DNA of 64,000 nt from Orlajensenia leifsoniae (GCF_004570845.1 NZ_SPQZ01000001.1:248001-312000); one strand, 5' to 3'. Positions 1-9,532 are shown, counted from the stretch's first letter. Notes: generated by a model from the letters alone, not told the origin. Program-made: numbers and translations.

Positions 1-905
1 GTCTGGGTGAGTTCGGCACCCGCGGGTGCGCCTTCCAGGCCATCCGGTCCGACGAGCTGGCTCGTGTAGGACTGCACGCCCACCCAGTCGTCATCGCGCG
101 AAGCCTCGAGATAGGTGTCCTCCCAGACGCGCTGGTAGTGGTCGAGCCGGTCTTCGTACCCCTCGCGCGCCACGAGACTCTGGATGGCGATGGTCCATCC
201 GACCTTGGCTGACGTTCTCGCCCGCAGGATCTCGCGAGCTCGGGCGTGCGCGCGGAGCATGGTCTGCGCGGCTTCGTCCTTCGGTTCGGGCATGGAGAAC
301 GCGTTGAGACCGGCTTCACCATCGACCGCCGAACGTGCCGCCCCCGTGCGGGCGAGCACCGCCGCGGGGTCCGGGTACTGCAGCGGAATCGACATCTGGT
401 ACATGACAGCGAACATGTTCGGCTCGTTGATCGTCGCCACCCAGGTGACGCCGTCGAGGATCGGGCAGACCGCGGCGACGTAGTCGCCGAAGCGGTCGAC
501 CACCTCAGATGATCCCCACCCTCCCGATTGGACGAACCACAGTGGGCTCGAGAAGTGGTGGAGGGTCACGACGGGCTCGACGCCCTGCGCGAGGCAATAG
601 TCGATGATCCGCCGATAGTGGGCGAGCTCGGCAGCCGAGAAATCGCCTCGAACAGGCTCCACACGCGCCCACTCGATCCCGAAGCGGAAGGAGTTCAGGC
701 CGAGCGACTTCAGCAGGTCGATGTCCTCTTTCCACCGGTGGTAGAAGTCGACGGAGTCACCGCTGCGCTCTACGAACGACGAGCCGGGCAGCTGCTCCAA
801 GGCCCACATGTCGCTGTTGAGGTTGTTGCCCTCGTTCTGGTGCGGCGCGCATGATGCTCCCCACAGGAAACCGGCGGGAAAGACGATGTCGGCGTTCACG
901 GCCAT
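1..905 (-). CDS. GH1 beta-glucosidase/beta-galactosidase, C-terminus beyond the window edge
   Basis: Glycoside hydrolase family 1 enzyme, expected to hydrolyse beta-glucosides or beta-galactosides in the cytoplasm. The reading frame is open from the ATG at 905 to the left edge, giving about 301 residues of a family that usually has 400-480. The N-terminus FPAGFLWGASCAPHQNEGNN is the family opening (N-terminal W-G-A and Q substrate-binding positions), and TINEPN at about 159-163 carries the acid/base Glu161. The nucleophile (ENG motif, near residue 350) would lie outside. The start overlaps the stop of the upstream six-hairpin gene, so the two are probably translationally coupled and belong to the GH2-MFS operon. 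Family assignment is sure; exact substrate is not. Confidence 0.93.
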   Translation of the reverse strand, partial: MAVNADIVFPAGFLWGASCAPHQNEGNNLNSDMWALEQLPGSSFVERSGDSVDFYHRWKEDIDLLKSLGLNSFRFGIEWARVEPVRGDFSAAELAHYRRIIDYCLAQGVEPVVTLHHFSSPLWFVQSGGWGSSEVVDRFGDYVAAVCPILDGVTWVATINEPNMFAVMYQMSIPLQYPDPAAVLARTGAARSAVDGEAGLNAFSMPEPKDEAAQTMLRAHARAREILRARTSAKVGWTIAIQSLVAREGYEDRLDHYQRVWEDTYLEASRDDDWVGVQSYTSQLVGPDGLEGAPAGAELTQ

Positions 906-2977
906 GGTACGAATCCTTCGGTCGCGACGTCCCAGGAATCGGGGAAGCCGGTGGTGGCGAGCAGCGAGACGGCAGCGAGCAGTGAGCCGTTGCCGGGGAG
1001 GTAGATGGGGAGGATGGAGCCCATCTGCGGGTTATGGCCAACGGGGCTGAAATGGTTCTTGATCTCATCCCGCAACAGAGCGTCGATGGCGATGTCGGGT
1101 CGACCGAGCCGGGATGCCGTCATGGCCAAGACGGGGAAGTCCCAGCCCCATGCTGACGGCCACTCCCAGTTCCCGAGTACGTCGAGGAGAGTCGTCTTCA
1201 TCGTCGCGGGATCGATGATGGGAGTGGGCGGGAGGACGCCGAGCGCGGCGAGGAGCGCGGGGTGGTCGTCGCGTCGCAGGAACGGTTCGGTTGCGATCGC
1301 CGTGTAGTGGCCGTCCTCGATGTGCGGTCGGGCGAGCCCGTCCTGCACAGTCGACCAGTCGGGTTCGCGCACAAGCCCGGCGCGCGCTCTCCAGAGCTGC
1401 GCGATCTCGAGTCCCCACCACCAATAGGCGAGCTCGTAGGTGGGGTCCTCGGTTGTCGTCACGTCATAGAACTCCTGTGCCGGCATGATCGGCGGCGACA
1501 GATGGTACTCGCCGTCGCGTTCGGCCGTGAACGCGGCCATGAACGTCGCGGTCTCCGCCACCAGTTCGGCGAACTCGAGAACCAGCGCGTTGCGCTTCTC
1601 GGGAGTGGATGCGCGCCAGGTCAGCTCCAGTAGGTACAGCACGTGCGGCTGCTGCCAGACGAGGAACGAGCCGATCGGATCGGGGCTCTCGCGGCCATCC
1701 GGACCGACCTGCTTGGGCCACCGTGCTCCCGGGTATCCCTGGCCTTCCGCAGTGGCTCGAGCTCGCGGAAGGATCGAGCGATACCAACCGAGGCTGCGCT
1801 CGAGGAGTTCCGGTCGGCCCCAGGTCGCGAAATGGGCAGCATGCCAGAAGTGCATCTCGAGGTGGGCCTTGCCCGACCAGGAGTTCGTGGTCAGCCCGGT
1901 TTCAGCTGGTGGCATCACCCCGGCCGAGTTCACTGCCGTGAGGTACTGGGAGAGCACCACCCGGCGTTCGAGTTCGCGTGCCCGCCCATCTGCCGTGTCA
2001 CGAAAGTCGATCGCCGCCCCGGAGAGCCAGAAGCGCTCCCACGACGTGGCTGCTGCCTGAGCGAGGGCGTCGAAGGACGGGAGCGCTCCCCCATCGTTCT
2101 GGGCAAAGCGGACGACCAAGTCGAGGGACTCGGCCTCCGTGGATACCTCGAACTCATGAGTCGCGGTCTGGCTGATCGACCCACTGCTGGCTTCGACGGC
2201 CACGAGGTAGGCGGTCGCGTCGAGCTTGCGCGAGATGGTGGCCGAAGACCCCTCGGTAGCGAGACTCGAGGTGTGGCGGTCGGGGTTCTGCCAGTCCGAC
2301 GTCTGGAAGAAGCCGGGATGCGCGCCGGGGAACCGCAGCGAGATCCGCAGGCGGCCGCTGCTGAGTAGCGGGGACTGGACGCGGAATGCGACGATCGAGT
2401 CATCGGGGGCTGCCACAGTCGACACCTGCACAGACTCGTCGTCATAGCGGAATCGGGTGGTGATCGTCCCGGACCACAGGTCGAGTTCCTGGACCGTGTC
2501 GCCGAGCTCTTCAGGGCTGACGTCGACGGTCTCGCCGTTCGTGGCGTGGAACGAGAAGCCGATTCGGCCGAGATCGAGTCGCTGGGGATTGGCGTTGAGC
2601 CAGGCGCCCGGACGGTTCTCATCGCTGACCTGACCGCGCATGGAGCCTTCCATGTCGTGGCGATCGGGATACCGCACGATTCCGCGGCTGGTGCTGTGAT
2701 CCGACATCGCGTCCTCGAGCACGTAGCCTTCCGGGTTCGGCATCTCGTGCCAGCCCCACGTGCTCATCGTCGAGGTGTTGATCGCGGCTCGACCCTGCAT
2801 GATCGCAGCGGTCTGGTCGTGGAAAGCCGTGAAGGTCTGCATCCCGGTGATGTCGGCGGTGTAGGCGAAGTCGCCGTTGCCGACGGTGAGCACGGACTCG
2901 GGATGGGGAACCGTGAGCGTCACGTTGTGACGTCGCACGAGGGCGTGGCGGTCGATCGGGCGGGAGTCGCCGGACAT
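896..2977 (-). CDS. Six-hairpin (alpha/alpha)6-barrel glycosidase, GH65/GH95-like, family unassigned
   Basis: A 693-residue protein with an N-terminal beta-rich part (about 1-300, beginning with the NxTLTxPHPES...VGNGDFAYT style seen in GH65- and GH95-like proteins) and a C-terminal helical barrel (about 310-690). Conserved-looking stretches in the barrel are G-K-x-H-L-E-M-H at 369-376, GYPGARWPK at 414-422 followed by GPDGRESP, and WQQPH at 441-445; Glu374 and Glu430 are candidate catalytic acids by inference. No signal peptide is visible, so it should act in the cytoplasm on imported oligosaccharide. It sits between an MFS transporter and GH1 in one operon. I recognise the clan, not a characterised family. 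Confidence 0.8.
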   Translation of the reverse strand: MSGDSRPIDRHALVRRHNVTLTVPHPESVLTVGNGDFAYTADITGMQTFTAFHDQTAAIMQGRAAINTSTMSTWGWHEMPNPEGYVLEDAMSDHSTSRGIVRYPDRHDMEGSMRGQVSDENRPGAWLNANPQRLDLGRIGFSFHATNGETVDVSPEELGDTVQELDLWSGTITTRFRYDDESVQVSTVAAPDDSIVAFRVQSPLLSSGRLRISLRFPGAHPGFFQTSDWQNPDRHTSSLATEGSSATISRKLDATAYLVAVEASSGSISQTATHEFEVSTEAESLDLVVRFAQNDGGALPSFDALAQAAATSWERFWLSGAAIDFRDTADGRARELERRVVLSQYLTAVNSAGVMPPAETGLTTNSWSGKAHLEMHFWHAAHFATWGRPELLERSLGWYRSILPRARATAEGQGYPGARWPKQVGPDGRESPDPIGSFLVWQQPHVLYLLELTWRASTPEKRNALVLEFAELVAETATFMAAFTAERDGEYHLSPPIMPAQEFYDVTTTEDPTYELAYWWWGLEIAQLWRARAGLVREPDWSTVQDGLARPHIEDGHYTAIATEPFLRRDDHPALLAALGVLPPTPIIDPATMKTTLLDVLGNWEWPSAWGWDFPVLAMTASRLGRPDIAIDALLRDEIKNHFSPVGHNPQMGSILPIYLPGNGSLLAAVSLLATTGFPDSWDVATEGFVPWP

Positions 2978-2999
2978 GTCGGCCTTTCTCGGAGGGGTG

Positions 3000-3034
3000 G
3001 TTGCGGCCGGGCCATGGACGAGCCCGGCCGCAAC
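3000..3034 (-). terminator. 13-bp perfect stem-loop downstream of the MFS gene
   Basis: GTTGCGGCCGGGC (3000-3012) pairs perfectly with GCCCGGCCGCAAC (3022-3034) around a 9-nt loop. It lies 5 bp beyond the stop of the minus-strand MFS gene and before the six-hairpin gene. No U-run follows, so it may be a partial terminator or an mRNA-stabilising hairpin inside the operon. Confidence 0.6.
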
Positions 3035-3039
3035 AGTGG

Positions 3040-4383
3040 TCAGCGAACGGCCTTGACCTTCAAGACGACAAGGCCACCGGCGACGGTGAACACTGCTGCC
3101 GCCGCATAGATGTATGCGTAGCGATCACCGGTCGTGATCAGCGCGAGAGCTGCCGCAGCCACGAACGGGGCGATCGCCTGCGCGAGCACATTCGCGAGCT
3201 GGATGATGTTCACGAAGCGGCCTGCCTCGGTGTCCCGCTCGGGCAGCACGTCGAGGTACAGCGCCTGGTCGACCGCTGAGAAGACGCCGATGCTGATGTT
3301 GCACAGCAGCGATCCGACGAGGAGCAGCGTGAGGTCGGGAGCCATCACCATAACGATGGCGCCGATACCGAACAGGATGCCGGAGCCGAGCACGAACGCC
3401 TTACGGCGACGCAGCTTGTCGGAGAGGAACCCACCGAGGAACACGCCGGCGATGGTGCCGAGGATGCCGATTCCGCCGACCGTCGCCACGGTCCCGCCGA
3501 TCTCGTCGACGGGGATGTTCAGGCGCTCTGCGAAGAAGAACGCCGTGTAGCTGGTGTTCAGCGTGAGGCCGAAGAAGAACAGGAAGCGACCGAGCCAGTT
3601 CCAAGCGAAGTCCGGGTACCGCTTCGGGTTGAAGACGTACTTCGAGATGAGAACCTTGGCGGTCAACGGCGAGTCGAATGTGATGTTCCGGCTGTCGGCG
3701 TCCTTGTAGTACGCGGCGAAGATCAGCACGACCACCAGTCCGATGGCGCCGGGGATGAGGAAGAGGAGGAAGGGCTGGTTCGCGACGGTGCCACCGAAGA
3801 CGGCACCGACGACGGGGGCGACCATGGTGGCGAAGCCGGTGATGGCTCCGACCTTGCCGCGCTGGTTCTCCGGAAGCTTGTCGGCCTGGATGGTGCCGAA
3901 GGTGTTCACCGTCGAGTTGAGGCCGATCTGGGCGATGACCCAGCCGATGCCGAGGCCGAGCACCGCCGGCGAGGCGGCCATGATGGCGAGGCCGATGAGG
4001 CCTGCGAGGATGCCGCCGATAAGCCACGGGCGGCGGCGACCCCAGCGCGAGCGAGTGCGGTCGGAGAGCTGACCGGCCAGAGGGCTGGTCAGAAGCGCAG
4101 CCAGTGAGCCGAATCCGAGAACGAGACCGAGATATTCGTCGTTGTCAGGGGCGAGGGCGTTGACGCGGATGGCGAGGGAGATCGCGATCGGCGTGACGAA
4201 GGCGAGGTACGTGCCGAACAGGCCGAGCGCGAGAAGCGTGATGAAGGTGGCGCTGACCTTGGGGCGATCGGCATCCCCGCCGAGTGCGGCGGCGAGTTGC
4301 TCGGTGTCCTCGGCAGCGGTCGCGCTCCCTAGGGGGAAGGCACCGTTCGAGGGTACGGGCGGCTGGTCGTCGGTGGTATTCAT
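3040..4383 (-). CDS. MFS transporter, probable sugar/glycoside importer
   Basis: A 447-residue major facilitator protein with about twelve hydrophobic segments after a roughly 45-residue polar N-terminal tail. The segment PLAGQLSDRTRSRWGRRRP near residue 100 is the loop 2-3 MFS signature (G-x-x-x-D-R-x-x-R-R), and a second copy, GGFLSDKLRRRK, marks the start of the C-terminal half. A strong Shine-Dalgarno (AAAGGAG) precedes the ATG. Lying 42 bp downstream of the GH2 gene and upstream of two more glycosidases, it most likely imports the disaccharide or glycoside that these enzymes cleave. The substrate cannot be read from sequence. Confidence 0.9.
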   Translation of the reverse strand: MNTTDDQPPVPSNGAFPLGSATAAEDTEQLAAALGGDADRPKVSATFITLLALGLFGTYLAFVTPIAISLAIRVNALAPDNDEYLGLVLGFGSLAALLTSPLAGQLSDRTRSRWGRRRPWLIGGILAGLIGLAIMAASPAVLGLGIGWVIAQIGLNSTVNTFGTIQADKLPENQRGKVGAITGFATMVAPVVGAVFGGTVANQPFLLFLIPGAIGLVVVLIFAAYYKDADSRNITFDSPLTAKVLISKYVFNPKRYPDFAWNWLGRFLFFFGLTLNTSYTAFFFAERLNIPVDEIGGTVATVGGIGILGTIAGVFLGGFLSDKLRRRKAFVLGSGILFGIGAIVMVMAPDLTLLLVGSLLCNISIGVFSAVDQALYLDVLPERDTEAGRFVNIIQLANVLAQAIAPFVAAAALALITTGDRYAYIYAAAAVFTVAGGLVVLKVKAVR

Positions 4384-4425
4384 CGTGGGCTCCTTTGTCA
4401 GTGTTGCAGGTTGAGGTGGTGCTGA

Positions 4426-6867
4426 TCAGCTCGCGCTGAAGGTGGTGACGGCCGGTGGGCAACCATCGGCGACCGCGGTCACCGTGATCTCGCCGGGCCC
4501 GGTCGGACGCACGATTGCGAGGGTTCGCCCGCCGAAAGTGGTGTGCTCGGCGGCGTTGAAGGACTCGGTGGTGACGGGGTTCCCGCTGCCGAACGCTTGG
4601 AGGGTTGCCGGCCCATCGACAGTGACGGTGATGAGTCGGTCGGTGCCGGTGCGGATGATTCCGTTCCCGTCGGTGAGCGCCAGCGCGACGTAGCCGAGGT
4701 CCGTCCCGTCGGATCGGAGATCACGCCGGTCGGGTGTCGCCTCCAGTACGAGGGAAGGTCCGGCTGTCGTGAGGTCGAATCGTCCGGTCTCGACGCCCTG
4801 CGCATAGGCCACTGCTGTCAGCGTGCCCGTGCGGTAGGTCGTCTCGATCGCTGCTCGGAAGCACTCGATCTGCGCGCGGCCGATCGTCGCGCCGTCGAGC
4901 AGGAGTTCGACCTCTTCGGCGTCGCTGTAGACGTCGACCGTGACGGCTCGACCCTCGAAGCCGTCCCAGGTCCAGCTCGCGATCGCGTCACCCCAGGCCC
5001 ACGGGGTCGCTGCAGCGATGGACCGGCCATGGTTCGCGGGCGGGTTCACGGCGATGAATGGATCCGACCGCAGACCGAAGACGATCTCGCGGAAGTACGA
5101 CACCGGGCGTCGATTGCCGACGATGTCGATGTCGCCGCACCACGCGGTCAGTTCCGGGAACCCGCCGGAGAATCCGGGCTGTGCCGAGTCGGAGTCGCTG
5201 TAGCGCGTCGCCCCGATACCGGTCTCGCCCAAGTAGTCCCATCCGGTCCAGGTGAAGTCGCCGATGACGTGGCCGTTGGCCTTGACGAGTTCCCAGTTGC
5301 CGACGATGGAGGTCGGCCACGTCTCGGTGCCGACGATGATGCGATCGGGGAACAGGTCGCGGTCGAGCTCGTACCGGGCTTCCGCGTAGTTCATACCGGC
5401 CACGTCGAGCACGGCGTAGGACTCTTCGGTGCGGTGCGTCGCCTGTTCCGAGGTCTGGATGCGGCTCATCATCTGGCCGAACCCGGCCATCATGGTGTTC
5501 ACTCCGCCCTCGGGCGCGGCCACCGCGGCATCTCTTCTGGCCTGCATCTGCGGCACGATCGTGTCGATCATCGATACGAACCCGTTGATGCCGTTGGTCA
5601 CGTAGCGGGTGCTGTCCAGCGACCTCACCTTCTCAGCGAGGCGGCGGCCCCAGATCGAGCCGACCGGGCTGCCCGTCTCGGGGATCTCATTGCCGATCGA
5701 GTAGAAGATCACGCTGGGGTGGTTGATGTCCCTAGCGACCATCGCTTCGACGTCGCGCTCCCACCACTCGGGGAAGTCGAACGCGTAGTCGAAGTCGCTC
5801 TTGCTCTGGGTCCACATGTCGAACGTCTCGTCCATGACGAGCATCCCGAGCTCGTCGCACGCGTCGAGCAGTGCAGTGCTCATCGGGTTGTGCGCGCTGC
5901 GGATCGCGTTGAAGCCGGCCTCCTTGAGACGGGCCACCTTCCGTTCCTCCGCAGCACGCATCGAGACGGCGCCGAGAGGACCGTTGTCCGAGTGGATGCA
6001 GGCACCGCGCAGATTGACCATCTCGCCATTGATGCGCAGTCCCTTCTGCGGGTCGAGTTGCAGTGAACGGATGCCGAACACCGCGGAGCGCTCGTCGATC
6101 ACGGTGTCCCCCTCGGCGAGCACGAGCTGAACCGAGTGGAGATTCGGTGCGTCCACGCTCCAGAGCTCGGGCTGCGCCACGTAGGTGCGCAGACGTACCG
6201 TGCCGCGGGTGCCGGGAAGAAGGCTGATCGGCGATCGTGAGGTCGCAACAGTTGCGCCATCCGGCCCGTTCACCTCGGCGTTCAGAACGAGTGTCGTCGT
6301 GAGGGCGCTCGAGTTCTCGATCTCCACTGCGATCTCGACGACGGCCCGATCGGGCTCGATCTCGGGAGTCGTCACGATGACCCCATCTGCGCCGATGTGC
6401 ACGGGATCCTTCACCAGGAGGTGCACGTCGCGGTAGATGCCGGCGCCCGAGTACCAGCGACTGTCGAGATGGGTGCGGCACTCGACTCGGATCTCATTGT
6501 CGGAGCCGAACCGGAGATACGGATCGATCTGAATGAAGAACCGCGAATAGCCGAATGCGCGCTGGCCGGCGAGGTTGCCGTTGACGAAGACGGCTGCGTC
6601 ACGGTAGACACCATCGAACTCGAGAAGGATCTGCTTCCCGCGCATCTCGGCGGTCGCGTGGAACGTCTTCCGGTACTCGAAAGCGCCTCCGGGGAAGTAG
6701 CCACTGGTCTCTCCGCGAGGAACGTCTGCCCGGCGCTCGACGCCGATCAGCGCATCGTGCGGAAGCAAGACGTCAGTCCACTCCGACGTGGCCGAGCCGC
6801 CCAACTCCATGAACGCGCTGACCTTGGGCCGGTAGCTCCAGCCGGTGGTGAAGATGTCGCGAGTCAT
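4426..6867 (-). CDS. GH2 beta-galactosidase/beta-glucuronidase-like glycoside hydrolase
   Basis: An 813-residue glycoside hydrolase family 2 enzyme with the usual order: sugar-binding jelly-roll (about 1-165), immunoglobulin-like domain (170-270), TIM barrel (275-600), then C-terminal beta domains of the DUF4982 and Ig-like kind. SIGNEIPE at 390-397 carries the acid/base Glu394 and IVGTETWP at 511-518 the nucleophile Glu515. The ATG at 6867 was chosen because the fold begins there (FTTGWSYRP); a longer reading upstream crosses the promoter and operator region. No signal peptide is seen. It is the first gene of the minus-strand operon facing lacI. Galactosidase is most likely, but GH2 members with other specificities look similar. 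Confidence 0.92.
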   Translation of the reverse strand: MTRDIFTTGWSYRPKVSAFMELGGSATSEWTDVLLPHDALIGVERRADVPRGETSGYFPGGAFEYRKTFHATAEMRGKQILLEFDGVYRDAAVFVNGNLAGQRAFGYSRFFIQIDPYLRFGSDNEIRVECRTHLDSRWYSGAGIYRDVHLLVKDPVHIGADGVIVTTPEIEPDRAVVEIAVEIENSSALTTTLVLNAEVNGPDGATVATSRSPISLLPGTRGTVRLRTYVAQPELWSVDAPNLHSVQLVLAEGDTVIDERSAVFGIRSLQLDPQKGLRINGEMVNLRGACIHSDNGPLGAVSMRAAEERKVARLKEAGFNAIRSAHNPMSTALLDACDELGMLVMDETFDMWTQSKSDFDYAFDFPEWWERDVEAMVARDINHPSVIFYSIGNEIPETGSPVGSIWGRRLAEKVRSLDSTRYVTNGINGFVSMIDTIVPQMQARRDAAVAAPEGGVNTMMAGFGQMMSRIQTSEQATHRTEESYAVLDVAGMNYAEARYELDRDLFPDRIIVGTETWPTSIVGNWELVKANGHVIGDFTWTGWDYLGETGIGATRYSDSDSAQPGFSGGFPELTAWCGDIDIVGNRRPVSYFREIVFGLRSDPFIAVNPPANHGRSIAAATPWAWGDAIASWTWDGFEGRAVTVDVYSDAEEVELLLDGATIGRAQIECFRAAIETTYRTGTLTAVAYAQGVETGRFDLTTAGPSLVLEATPDRRDLRSDGTDLGYVALALTDGNGIIRTGTDRLITVTVDGPATLQAFGSGNPVTTESFNAAEHTTFGGRTLAIVRPTGPGEITVTAVADGCPPAVTTFSAS

Positions 6868-6916
6868 GCAGTGCGCTCCAGAACGTCGTCGTGCGGATGT
6901 GAACGCGGGTTGGTAT

Positions 6917-6956
6917 CGCGCGTTACCGAGCAGGAAACCACATTTAGTAACGCGCG
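6917..6956. promoter_or_regulatory. Inverted-repeat operator candidate between GH2 operon and lacI-type gene
   Basis: CGCGCGTTAC (6917-6926) and GTAACGCGCG (6947-6956) are perfect inverted copies 20 bp apart in the 115-bp gap between the two divergent genes. Each copy contains the CG-centred, alternating purine/pyrimidine core typical of LacI-family sites. Inference: a pair of operator elements through which the adjacent regulator controls the GH2 operon and itself. Confidence 0.55.
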
Positions 6957-6982
6957 TCAACTCCGCGCTATATGCTGAACCT

Positions 6983-7948
6983 GTGATCGCTACCAGTGAG
7001 GACGTGGCCAGACGTGCCGGCGTATCGCGCGCCACCGTCAGCCAGATCCTCAATGGGCGCGGGCAGCGTTTCGCCGTCGAGACCCGCGAGCGCGTGACGC
7101 AGGCGGCGTCGGAGCTCGAGTATCAGCCTTCAGCGGCCGGTCGCACCCTCGCGAAGGGGTCCAGCGACATCGTGATCGCGGTCATTCCGTACACGACGTT
7201 CGGTGGCAACCTGCAGGACATCTTCCAGACGGCGACAGAAGAGCTGGCGACCCGCGGGCTGACGCTGCTATTGCACCTCGCCACTGATTCCACTGCTCCT
7301 CTCGACCGAGTGGTCACCGGCATGAAGCCACGCGCCGTCATCTCACTCACGCCGTTCTCCCGAGCCGAGCTCGATCTGCTGAAGAGCCGCGGTGTCCTGG
7401 CGTTCGACCCGCAATCGGCATCGTCGAAGGTGCGAACCGATCCGAACGTCGACATCGGCGCCCTGCAGGCCCGCTATCTCGTCGACCGCGGATACGAGAG
7501 CCTCGTCTTCGCCCACCTCCAGGATGCTCGACTCGATCCGTTCGGCGAGGGGCGCGAAGAGGGCGTGCGTCGGGTCTGTACCGAGCACGGGTTGCCCGAG
7601 CCGATGATCATTCGCCTCGGTATCGATCCAGATGACGCGCTCGCGGCCATCGACTCCATCAAACTTCCCGGCGCGGGCGTCGTCTGCTACAACGACGACG
7701 TCGCAACGGCACTGCTGTCGGCGGCGACCATCCGAGGATGGAAGGTCCCGGACGAGGTCGGCTTCATCGGGATGGACCACACCCCTCTCTCCGCCGTCAC
7801 CCTTCCACCGCTCTCCACCGTCGGCTACGACCAGCGCGCAGCGGCGTACAACCTCATCACCGCAGCGCTCCACGGGCTGGGCGAATCGGTCGACGACCGA
7901 GAACCCATGGACGTGAAGTTCGCACTGGTGCCGAGAGGAACCGCCTGA
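6983..7948 (+). CDS. LacI-family transcriptional regulator of the glycosidase operon
   Basis: A 321-residue regulator. Residues 1-55 form the LacI helix-turn-helix and hinge (SEDVARRAGVSRATVSQILNG, then YQPSAAGRTLAKG), and 60-320 form the periplasmic-binding-protein-like effector domain, ending in IGMDHTPLSAVTLPPLSTV, a usual LacI C-terminal pattern. The GTG at 6983 is taken as start because the helix-turn-helix begins immediately after it; the longer ATG reading from 6845 would run through the operator and into the GH2 start. No Shine-Dalgarno is obvious, so the transcript may be nearly leaderless. It is divergent from the GH2-MFS-six-hairpin-GH1 operon and most probably represses it until a sugar is bound. 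Confidence 0.92.
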   Translation: MIATSEDVARRAGVSRATVSQILNGRGQRFAVETRERVTQAASELEYQPSAAGRTLAKGSSDIVIAVIPYTTFGGNLQDIFQTATEELATRGLTLLLHLATDSTAPLDRVVTGMKPRAVISLTPFSRAELDLLKSRGVLAFDPQSASSKVRTDPNVDIGALQARYLVDRGYESLVFAHLQDARLDPFGEGREEGVRRVCTEHGLPEPMIIRLGIDPDDALAAIDSIKLPGAGVVCYNDDVATALLSAATIRGWKVPDEVGFIGMDHTPLSAVTLPPLSTVGYDQRAAAYNLITAALHGLGESVDDREPMDVKFALVPRGTA

Positions 7949-8116
7949 CTATTGCGGAGCCGGCGCCACGCCAGCGAGTCTCCTCGTCAGCGTGCTCGAT
8001 CCAACCGATCAGTTCATCGCCGGGGCGGGGCTATCGCGCCGTCGTTGCTACTCCCAACTTGACGATCCTGCGCCCACCCGCCACGATCATGGAATGCGCG
8101 ACGAGATTTCCCACAG

Positions 8117-9502
8117 GTGAAGGCCGCCCTGCGCGACGAGGTCGCCCGCATGCAGCCCTTCCCGCGCGCCGTGATCGACCGATCTCGCGTCGTCGTCGAC
8201 GCCAACATCGCGCTGGAAGTCTGGGCCAGCCGGCCGACCGGAACGCTTGTCGGGATGACGTTGGCGGAGGTACTCGGCGTCGACGATGATGAGCTCGCCG
8301 CGGCGCTCGCAACCGGAAACCCGGGTGGCGTCCGCCTCCCCTCGACCACGCACAGCTATCAGGAGACCCGGAGTTCGATAGTGATTCGTGCCGTCCGGAT
8401 CTCCGAAGGGCACACGATCGTCGCCTTCGACCCTGAGCTCGCGGCGGTGGGCGATCAGACCCGCGCGCTGGGTCTACGCGAAAGCGAACGGCTGCAATTG
8501 CTGCTCTCCGCATCCGTAGCGTTCGCGAACACGCGATCGGAAGAAGAACTCGGTGAGCTCCTCTCGGAGACCGCGCGTCGCGCATTCAACGCGAACGCCT
8601 GCAGCGTGCACACCGGCGAAGAGGGAACATATGCGCTGGTGGCGGGCGAGAATATGCTCGCCGGGGTCTGGCCGGACGACGCACCGCCGCGAGCCGGGCT
8701 GACCGTGCAGCTCGGGCATGTGGTGACGATAGAGACTCCCGAGGATGCCGACACCGTCGTGCCGGGCATCGGGTTGAGTGACATCTTCAGACGCGCCGGA
8801 GTGTGTTCCGTCATCGGTGCACCGATCATCGAGGACGGAACGCCGTTCGGGGCCTTCGCGTGCTATTTCGACCAGCATCGGACGTTCGATGACCAGGCCG
8901 TTCCGTTGGCGGAGGCGCTGGCTCAGCTTGCCGGACAGGTCCTTGTGCGACTGCGCCTGGAAGCCCGCCTGCGACGGGCGGCGATGCTCGACGAAGTGAC
9001 TGGCCTGCCCAACAGGCGACTGTTCGACGAGAACCTCCAGCAGACGCAGCCCGCCCTCACCGAGCAGATCGCCGTGCTCTTCGTCGACCTCGACGGGTTC
9101 AAAGCCATCAACGACACGCTCGGGCACTCCACCGGCGACGCGGTGCTCAAGGAAGTCGCGGAGCGGCTGACCAACGTCTTCCGGCACGAGGACACGATCG
9201 CCCGATACGGCGGCGACGAGTTCATCGCCGCCCTGCACGTCGCGGACACGTCCGACGCCATCGAGCTCGCAGACCGGGCTCGTGCAGCCATCGCCAGACC
9301 GTTCCGGGGCCTTCCGCGAGAACTGGACATCACCGCCAGCGTCGGCATCGCCGTCGCTGACGCTGATGCTGCCGGGACCACCATCGACCAACTCATCCGA
9401 GCGGCCGACCAGGCGATGTATGCCGCGAAGCGGGACGGAGGCGACCGAGCGATCGTCTTCGACGCTCGCTCGCGAACCGCCATGGAGGCTACGGAACGAT
9501 GA
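8117..9502 (+). CDS. GAF-GGDEF diguanylate cyclase with N-terminal PAS-like region
   Basis: A 461-residue cytoplasmic protein that should make cyclic di-GMP from two GTP. Residues about 15-110 resemble a small PAS-like sensor, 125-285 a GAF domain, and 290-455 a GGDEF domain. The active-site motif RYGGDEF is intact at 363-369, and RHED at 356-359, five residues before it, is the product-inhibition I-site (RxxD). DEVTGLPNRR at 292-301 is the usual domain entry. There are no membrane segments, so the input signal is internal. The start is a GTG at 8117. It stands alone; no EAL or HD-GYP partner appears in this window. Confidence 0.92.
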   Translation: MKAALRDEVARMQPFPRAVIDRSRVVVDANIALEVWASRPTGTLVGMTLAEVLGVDDDELAAALATGNPGGVRLPSTTHSYQETRSSIVIRAVRISEGHTIVAFDPELAAVGDQTRALGLRESERLQLLLSASVAFANTRSEEELGELLSETARRAFNANACSVHTGEEGTYALVAGENMLAGVWPDDAPPRAGLTVQLGHVVTIETPEDADTVVPGIGLSDIFRRAGVCSVIGAPIIEDGTPFGAFACYFDQHRTFDDQAVPLAEALAQLAGQVLVRLRLEARLRRAAMLDEVTGLPNRRLFDENLQQTQPALTEQIAVLFVDLDGFKAINDTLGHSTGDAVLKEVAERLTNVFRHEDTIARYGGDEFIAALHVADTSDAIELADRARAAIARPFRGLPRELDITASVGIAVADADAAGTTIDQLIRAADQAMYAAKRDGGDRAIVFDARSRTAMEATER

Positions 9503-9532
9503 CGGCTCTGCCGCGGATACTCCCCGCGTGCA

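Noticed and set aside
4543-6066. 507-codon open frame on the plus strand
   Set aside because: It is the antisense of the GH2 gene, whose catalytic motifs are intact; long antisense frames are expected in high-GC DNA.
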